DNA from: Candidula unifasciata
Lineage: Eukaryota > Mollusca > Gastropoda > Stylommatophora > Geomitridae
Direction of reading: 5' to 3'
Assembly: GCA_905116865.2 (NCBI GenBank)
Contig: CAJHNH020006112.1
Span: 383,501-447,500 of the forward strand
DNA: 64,000 nucleotides
The position numbers and the translations under genes were made by a program. The notes under the pieces were generated by a model. It saw only the letters and a list, made by a program, of their open reading frames with translations, ran no database searches and had not been told where the DNA came from. Numbering within the stretch: the first letter of the stretch is position 1; every line of letters begins with the position of its first letter. Of this stretch, positions 58,440-64,000 are shown in pieces.

Positions 58440-58855
58440 AAATGTGCTATATAGAAGCCCTGTAGGACATGTATCAGACATTCAGCAGGCAGTCATTACT
58501 GTCTTACAGAACAAGCCCCAAGTGGCTGGCTCTGCACCGCTTGGTGGTGAGTTAATGTATGACAAGTTAGATATTGTGAGGGCTCTTTGGGAGCAAATGA
58601 ACAGTGCAGAGGCCCAGATAGATCATTACGGTCTAAAGAGAATGGTGCTGCGAGGAGTTACCAGGGGATCTGGCCGACGCTCAACACTCAGGGGAAGGTT
58701 AAGTCTGATAAGCAATCAGACAGTTACTGGTACCATCGGAATTGGAACTCTTCGCTTGCTGCTGAAGATGGGGGGAATGGGGGGAGGGGGGGGGGGGACT
58801 GAGCACTTATGGGAGTGTCCTGAGTGCTGTGATGTCGATTCTTCAATTTAACATT
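58440..58855 (+). pseudogene. Family R RNase H tail, open over 135 codons
   Basis: Reads VAGSAPLGGELMYDKLDIVR, ALWEQMNSAEAQIDHYGLKR, GVTRGSGRRSTLRGRL, NQTVTGTIGIGTLRLLLKMG, then, after a poly-G interruption, TEHLWECPECCDVDSS. This is the best-preserved tail of the family. Confidence 0.85.
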
Positions 58856-59089
58856 CAAGTCTCAGATTTTCAGTAGCAGATTTGTGGGGGTTTCTGTGAC
58901 AAAGCCACCTAAAGGTCAAAGGCTTTAAGTTCATTTCACAGTGTTATTCGGTTCATGAATGCAAGTTTTATGATCATCGCTCTATGGAGTTCATGCTGTG
59001 TGCAACATTCTCGACAGGGAGCTAGCTATTCTGCAATTGAACCAATTCTTTTGACTTTAAATTAAACATCATTCAACAGAATTCTGCTT

Positions 59090-59300
59090 CTTTTTGTCTT
59101 TCCATTCACTGGCTGTAAACTACGTGGAAAGTTCTGGTTGTCTGTCCATTATTGGACTTAGGTCTTGTTCCAGAATGTGAGATTTGCATCCGTTTTACAG
59201 ATCTGGCTTATCTGTAGGCATACTAATGTTCCTTGTCTTTCAGGCAGATGCAATGTGACTTTGAAGGGGAGCCCCTGACACTTACAACATGCTCGTTAGG
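59090..59300 (-). mobile_element. Family C repeat
   Basis: Reverse: GGTTGTCTGTCCATTATTGG, TGTTCCTTGTCTTTCAGGCA, TTTGAAGGGGAGCCCC. Followed by poly-C and CA tracts. Confidence 0.78.
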
Positions 59301-59555
59301 GAGGCAGTGATTGTATTCCCCCCCCCCCCCCTCACCCCTTCACACGCACGCACACACACAGCTTGAAGAATTGAAAGACTGCAGGGACCTGAATAGCTCA
59401 TTTGTGTGTGAAAACAACTCTAATACCAGACATAATAAAACACAATAACAACATAATATCCTCAAAGCTCGGCAATACACAGATGTGCAGAAGAAAATGA
59501 CTATGATCATGGAAGAGAAAATCAGTTGGTAGTTAACCTGTTTTTGTTTGTATCT

Positions 59556-59690
59556 GTCAGCGTCTGATGCTTAGTCGATGTGAACGTGTTTCACAATTTT
59601 GAGGTATCCAGGCAGATTACAGCTGCAGGTGATTAGGCAGCAGACCGCATTGTGTTGATTTCGAAAGTGGTATCAAGATGGGAGATAAAA
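59556..59690 (+). mobile_element. Degenerate SINE1 head
   Basis: GTCTGATGCTTAGTCGATGT, GAACGTGTTTCACAATTTTG, TTGATTTCGAAAGTGGTATC. Confidence 0.6.
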
Positions 59691-59924
59691 AGTTTAAGGA
59701 GGTGAGGATGTCCAAAAGAAACACTAAGATGAATGTTGATGAGAGAGGCCAAAGCTGCTGGACTGGATTCCATTCATGACATTTAACTGATTGCACAGGA
59801 TATAAGGGAATGAAGAAACAGACTGCTAGCCCCATGTGACATATAATGACGCAACAGGATAATAAGGGAATTAATGAATGAATTAGGAGCTGCCTGTTCA
59901 GTAGCAATTAACTTTTAATAATCC

Positions 59925-60430
59925 AATTAAAGTAAGGGAATCTTTCAATAATCCAATTATGGTGAAAGCAGTGAATCTTTCAATATCAAAGTTTAACCAG
60001 TGAATCTTTCAATAATCCATTTTGGTAAGTGAATCTTTCAATAATCCAATTATTGTGAAAGCAGTCAATCTTTCAATATCAAAGTTTAACCAGTGAATGT
60101 TTCAATAATCCATTTTGGTAAGTGAATCTTTCAATGATCCAATTATGGTGAAAACAGTGAATCTTTCAATATCAAAGTTTAACCAGTAAATCTTTCAATA
60201 ATCCATTTTGGTAAGTGAATCTTTCAAAGATCCAATTATGGTGAAAGCAGTGAATCTTTCAATATCAAAGTTTAACCAGTGAATCTTTCAATAATCCATT
60301 TTGGTAAGTGAATCTTTCAATGATCCAATTATGGTGAAAGCAGTGAATCTTTCAATATCAAAGTTTAACCAGTGAATCTTTCAATAATCCATTTTGGTAA
60401 ATGAATCTTTCAATGATCCAAGTGAAAGCA
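59925..60430. repeat. 93-bp higher-order tandem repeat, about 5 copies
   Basis: GTGAATCTTTCAATAATCCA followed by TTTTGG begins at 60000, 60093, 60186, 60279 and 60372. Each 93-bp unit is made of three diverged sub-repeats (29, 35 and 29 bp), each starting GTGAATCTTTCAAT. Confidence 0.96.
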
Positions 60431-60644
60431 GTGAATTTTTGAATAATCTAATTATGGCCAGTGAACTTTTCAAGGTCAGTGAATTCTTAAATAATTAAAT
60501 TACGACCTGTGAGTTCTTCAGTAATCAAAACAAGTCCAGAGAATATTCCCATATTCCAATAATGTGTACATAATAATATGATATAATGTTAAAGTTAGTT
60601 GCATATTTTTCTTCTTCTTCTTTCGTTCGTCTGAAATAAGTTGT

Positions 60645-61670
60645 CTATATCAGCAATTTTGTCTCTTGTATAAATTTCACTGTTGTTGTTAATTCATTCA
60701 GTGGCCCATAGAGTTTACGTTCCACTGTTGTTCTTTCTGGCCAAAAGGTTTGCCTTAATGTGTCAAATTTGGTGCAGTCCTGGAGTTCATGCTCTGCTGT
60801 CTGGGGCACCTTTCCACAGGTGCACATGGCTGATATGCCTATCTTGAATTTTGTGTACACGTGGTTAGGTAATCGGTTGTGCCCTGTTCTGAGGCGGAGG
60901 ATAATGACTTGTTCTGATCTGCCCAAAATAAAATAGTCGTCTTGTGCTGGGGCTGGTGATTTCCTGATCGATTTAATGATTCTTTTCTTTTGGTGGTATG
61001 TGACTGGTACATCCGGCTGCACTTTCGTCGCACCTTCTCCTGCCAGTTGATCAGCTTTCTCATTTCCAGGCACTCCACAATGTGATGGTATCCACTGCAT
61101 TACGACTCTTCGCTGAAAGCTAAGTTGTGTCAGCAGTGTTTGCAATTCTGGTAGTTTCCTAGACTGGAGTGCTTCAAGTGCTGATTTTGCATCTGTCAGC
61201 ATCACTACATACTGGGAGCCAAAATTAGTATTTAGCAGTTTCTCTGTTGCTATCTTGATAGCCTGAGTTTCTGCATCATAGTTACGGCAGTACTTTCCAG
61301 TTGGTACGCTGGACTTATCTATAGTACCATCTGGGAATTCTATGTACACTCCAGCACCACCATTTCTAACTGCACTTTCTGCGGACCCATCTGTATAGAC
61401 TCTGACCCATTGTTCTTGTGGGTATTCTTCATCAATACAACTGAGGGTGGCCATTCTGCGTTTTACACTATCTTGTTCTTTCTTGTCAAATATTCCTTTC
61501 ACATTTGTCTGGATTTGTACTGTTAGTTTGTATTTCTCTCTCCATGGGGTTTGTTCTGGAATACTGTTAAAGGGACAACCAATTTCTGGAAGGTCAGGAG
61601 TTTGTCTACATATTCTTTTTGCTTGATGCATATCCTTTACAGGAGGACATTGCAGAACTAACCCCAGCAT
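60645..61670 (-). CDS. Non-LTR retrotransposon RNase H domain and C-terminal knuckle, intact frame
   Basis: A 341-residue open frame. Residues 1-14 come from a SINE1 copy; from about residue 15 on it is retroelement. RNase H motifs: VYTDGSAESA (Asp94), YDAETQAIKIA (Glu134), MLTDAKSALEAL (Asp160), WIPSHCGVPGNEKADQLAGE (His197, Asp207); all four catalytic carboxylates plus the His are kept. The C-terminal CTCGKVPQTAEHELQDC (Cys283, Cys285, His294, Cys299) is the usual knuckle. In I-like and related LINEs RNase H follows RT and removes the RNA strand. RT is absent, so the copy is 5'-truncated and cannot move alone. 3' end carries a short GAA tail near 60605-60640. Confidence 0.9.
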   Translation of the reverse strand: MLGLVLQCPPVKDMHQAKRICRQTPDLPEIGCPFNSIPEQTPWREKYKLTVQIQTNVKGIFDKKEQDSVKRRMATLSCIDEEYPQEQWVRVYTDGSAESAVRNGGAGVYIEFPDGTIDKSSVPTGKYCRNYDAETQAIKIATEKLLNTNFGSQYVVMLTDAKSALEALQSRKLPELQTLLTQLSFQRRVVMQWIPSHCGVPGNEKADQLAGEGATKVQPDVPVTYHQKKRIIKSIRKSPAPAQDDYFILGRSEQVIILRLRTGHNRLPNHVYTKFKIGISAMCTCGKVPQTAEHELQDCTKFDTLRQTFWPERTTVERKLYGPLNELTTTVKFIQETKLLI

Positions 61671-61840
61671 TTTTTGGCTGTTGTGGTTTATCTAGGCAAA
61701 TTTACATCCAGTTGTTTGCCATTGCTTTCTGGATGGTCGGCTTCTCGATGCCACTGTTGAAACCAACGCAAGGCCTGCAGCTGGGATCGAACCCGGCACT
61801 AAGAAATGCGTTTGCAATGCCCAAGCCAGACGCCGCTATA
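61622..61840 (-). mobile_element. SINE1 copy abutting the RNase H element
   Basis: Reverse: CATATCCTTTACAGGAGGAC (3' end) to head CTGGGATCGAACCCGGCACT. It provides the ATG and first codons of the frame at 60645-61670. Confidence 0.85.
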
Positions 61841-62399
61841 AAGTAGTCACTTTCATGTAATTTCTGTCTTTGCTGATGATGACTGTGTTTGCTGATGACT
61901 TTTCCCCATTTTTTTTTTGTAATACTGTTGTTGTCAACTGACCCTATACACTTCAAGTTTTTCCACAGTTTGGATGTAAAAAAATATAATTAATATTCAG
62001 TTCTTAAGAACCTTAGTTTAAAAAAAACTAAGGCAATCTAACTGTGTTATTGGGTCCAAACAGAAGTAAAGCAGCAACAATAAAAAACACACTAAGGTAT
62101 TAACAAAAATCATGTATAGCACACAATATGATATAACTGATAGGAAATTGTAACATAAATTAGCAGAACATTATCTTCTGTAGTTAAATAGCATATAGAA
62201 ACCTGATTAAGGCTGCGGAAAGCATGCTTTTATATAGACCGGACGTCATGTGTTCACAGGGAGTGACCTGAGCTTCAAGTGTGGCCTAATCTAAAATAAA
62301 TATGAAGACGTTTCCTGGGGAGTAAATGCAGCTAACATAATAATGATCACACGACCCAAAAAGACTGAAAATATGGAGCTAGCTACATTGTTCACATTA
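61841..62399. other. No gene seen
   Basis: A+T-rich, nothing recognised. Confidence 0.4.
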
Positions 62400-62690
62400 G
62401 AGAACCACAGTAGAGTAGTGGCTAGATGCTCTTCCTGGTGGCCTGAAGGTTGTGGGTTCATACACTCATCGAGTCATATTTAAAAACCCAAGACCAAGGT
62501 CTGACCTCCCCCCCAAAAAAAACCAGTTACTAGTAAAGTCCTGGGAGGTAAAGGCGGCGGCAAGATGCTACATCACCCATTAGGGGCAGACTGGTATATA
62601 CAGATGTGAGACTAGCATTGCATGCCTGATGCACCACTGGGTTGACTAATATGGCCCGCAGCATTACAATGAGACCTTTACCTATACTTG
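62400..62690 (+). mobile_element. Family F SINE with tRNA-like head, longest copy
   Basis: Head AGTAGTGGCTAGATGCTCTT and GAAGGTTGTGGGTTCATACA, body AAAGTCCTGGGAGGTAAAGG, GCATGCCTGATGCACCAC. Confidence 0.65.
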
Positions 62691-62699
62691 ACTAAACAG

Positions 62700-62960
62700 C
62701 AAGTGTATATACAAAAATAGAATGGTTACTGATTACCTTTTTTGGTTTGTTGTGGATAATCTTTGTGATCTTATTTTTTTTAAGGATGTCAATCATGGAC
62801 AAATAGTAAATTAGTGAAAACTTATTTGGAAGCTGCGGAGATGTGGTTTTATAGATGAATGATGAGAATACCCTGGACAGATTAAAAGAGTAATGAAGAT
62901 GTCTTGAAAGAAACTGACTCACAAAGAAAACTGATTGCCCACATCAGAAAGAAACTACAT
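62700..62960 (+). mobile_element. Probable GAA-family LINE fragment, degenerate
   Basis: GTCTTGAAAGAAACTGACTC and ACATCAGAAAGAAACTACAT, TCTTTGGTCA echo 22655-22730. Confidence 0.5.
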
Positions 62961-62969
62961 TCTTTGGTC

Positions 62970-63115
62970 AAACTAGCTTAAAATGGGTACCAGGTCAAAG
63001 TCCTCCGAAGTAAAGGTAGCCAGCGAGATGCTGACCACATCACCCACCAAGGTGGTCAATAAATTACAGGTCTAGTCCTCAATGCCCAAAACACCTGGAG
63101 GCATGGAAAAGGCTC
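62970..63115 (+). mobile_element. Family F fragment
   Basis: AAAATGGGTACCAGGTCAAA, GTAAAGGTAGCCAGCGAGAT, GCTGACCACATCACCCACCA. Confidence 0.7.
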
Positions 63116-63480
63116 AAATCTGGTCTAGGGACCAGCACACGGGAGGACTGCTACAAGTGATCAACAACAAGACTAGAGACAAGACAACAAAGACACCACT
63201 CCGATATCAAACTATTGTAATTACAAATTACATCATCCAAAGACAAATGATATCATCAAATCACACAGAGAATATTTTTTAGCTATGATAATATGGTAAA
63301 TTGATACTGGCTTGGTGATGGCTTCACCTCATTATTTAGCAATACGGGAGGTTTTCAATGTCTATAAGGTTAATACTCATCATAGAAGGGGTAGTCCTTG
63401 TGTTCTGTGGCTCTGAGTGAAATATAACAGAGTAAAGACAAATTAGATTTAGAAATAATGTGGGCACAAATGGAAATTGT
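63116..63480. other. No gene seen
   Basis: Nothing recognised. Confidence 0.4.
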
Positions 63481-64000
63481 ATACAATGTGAGAGAAAGAA
63501 AAGTGAATGACAGAAAGAAAATAGTTTATGAGACAAAAAAAAAGTTTATACACAGATAAGAGATAAAGTTTATATATGAGGTAAGAGAAAGTATAAAGTG
63601 TATACAGGGTCAGAGAATGTACAGTTTTTACACACATGCACGCACGCACGCACACAAGTGTGTGTGTGTGTACATAAACACACATATATAAGATCATGTT
63701 AGAGATTACAAGGCAATAAAAAGTGAAGTTTTTCTTCAAGGTGAGATAAGAGAAAGTATAAAGTTTATTCAAGAAGACAAAATGTAATGTTCGTTTACAA
63801 TACGGTGTGAAAGAAAGTCTATGTGAAGGTAAGAGAAGTAAAGTTTAGACATAAGGTGAGACAGGCAGAGAGGAAGTAAAGTTTATTAACAAAGTGAGAG
63901 GAAATAATGCATAGACTGGGCGAGAGAGATGGGAGTAAGTAAAGTTTATGAGAGAGACGAGAGGCAGCAAAGTTTAGACACAAGGTGAAAGAGGGTAATG
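63481..64000. repeat. Degenerate tandem repeat running off the window
   Basis: Loose repetition of AGAGAAAGTATAAAGTTTAT, GTGAGA and similar at intervals of roughly 30-60 bp, with a CA/GT tract at 63630-63685. Continues beyond the right edge. Confidence 0.65.

Overview
This is a metazoan genomic window. Genes are split by GT-AG introns, there is no operon structure, and non-coding DNA is saturated with LINE and SINE fragments, hAT remnants, micro- and minisatellites and long poly-G/poly-C runs. The style of the repeats and of the one recognisable gene suggests a lophotrochozoan, most likely a mollusc such as a heterobranch sea slug. That assignment is inference from pattern recognition, not proven here.

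One host gene is well supported: a PTGR3/ZADH2-type prostaglandin reductase (15-oxoprostaglandin 13-reductase, MDR superfamily). It lies on the + strand in 12 coding exons, 19641..53320. All eleven introns are GT-AG, phases match at every junction, and the joined CDS is 1056 nt (351 residues plus stop). Exons are only 29-186 nt, while introns are 1.4-5.2 kb and packed with repeats.

Layout. 1-19.6 kb (upstream): SINE and LINE fragments, two (TAGA)n blocks totalling about 1.7 kb, an AGT/AGC trinucleotide block, and a 2.64-kb array of a 28-bp minisatellite sitting inside a decayed retrotransposon RNase H region. 19.6-53.3 kb: PTGR3. Its introns hold a dated hAT transposon with 8-bp target duplication and an internal LINE fragment (intron 1), many LINE reverse-transcriptase and RNase H tails, a 16-bp satellite (intron 2), an interstitial telomere-like tract (intron 3), a 0.55-kb (GAA)n block at a LINE 3' tail (intron 9), inverted repeats flanking exon 10, and a SPIN-like hAT MITE (intron 11). 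53.3-64 kb (downstream): a fold-back MITE, tandem repeats of about 51, 47 and 93 bp, and an intact retrotransposon RNase H reading frame (60645..61670, minus).

Most of the long open reading frames in the window are products of simple repeats, not genes. I saw no rRNA gene, no convincing functional tRNA gene and no CRISPR array. I did not find a clearly new multi-gene system. The most interesting signals are repeat-driven: an inverted pair bracketing an exon whose skipping would break the frame, a minisatellite that appears to have grown out of a retrotransposon zinc-knuckle sequence, and recurrent nested-element junctions. Boundaries of repeat fragments are approximate (often +/-20 bp) because they come from reading copies against each other by eye.
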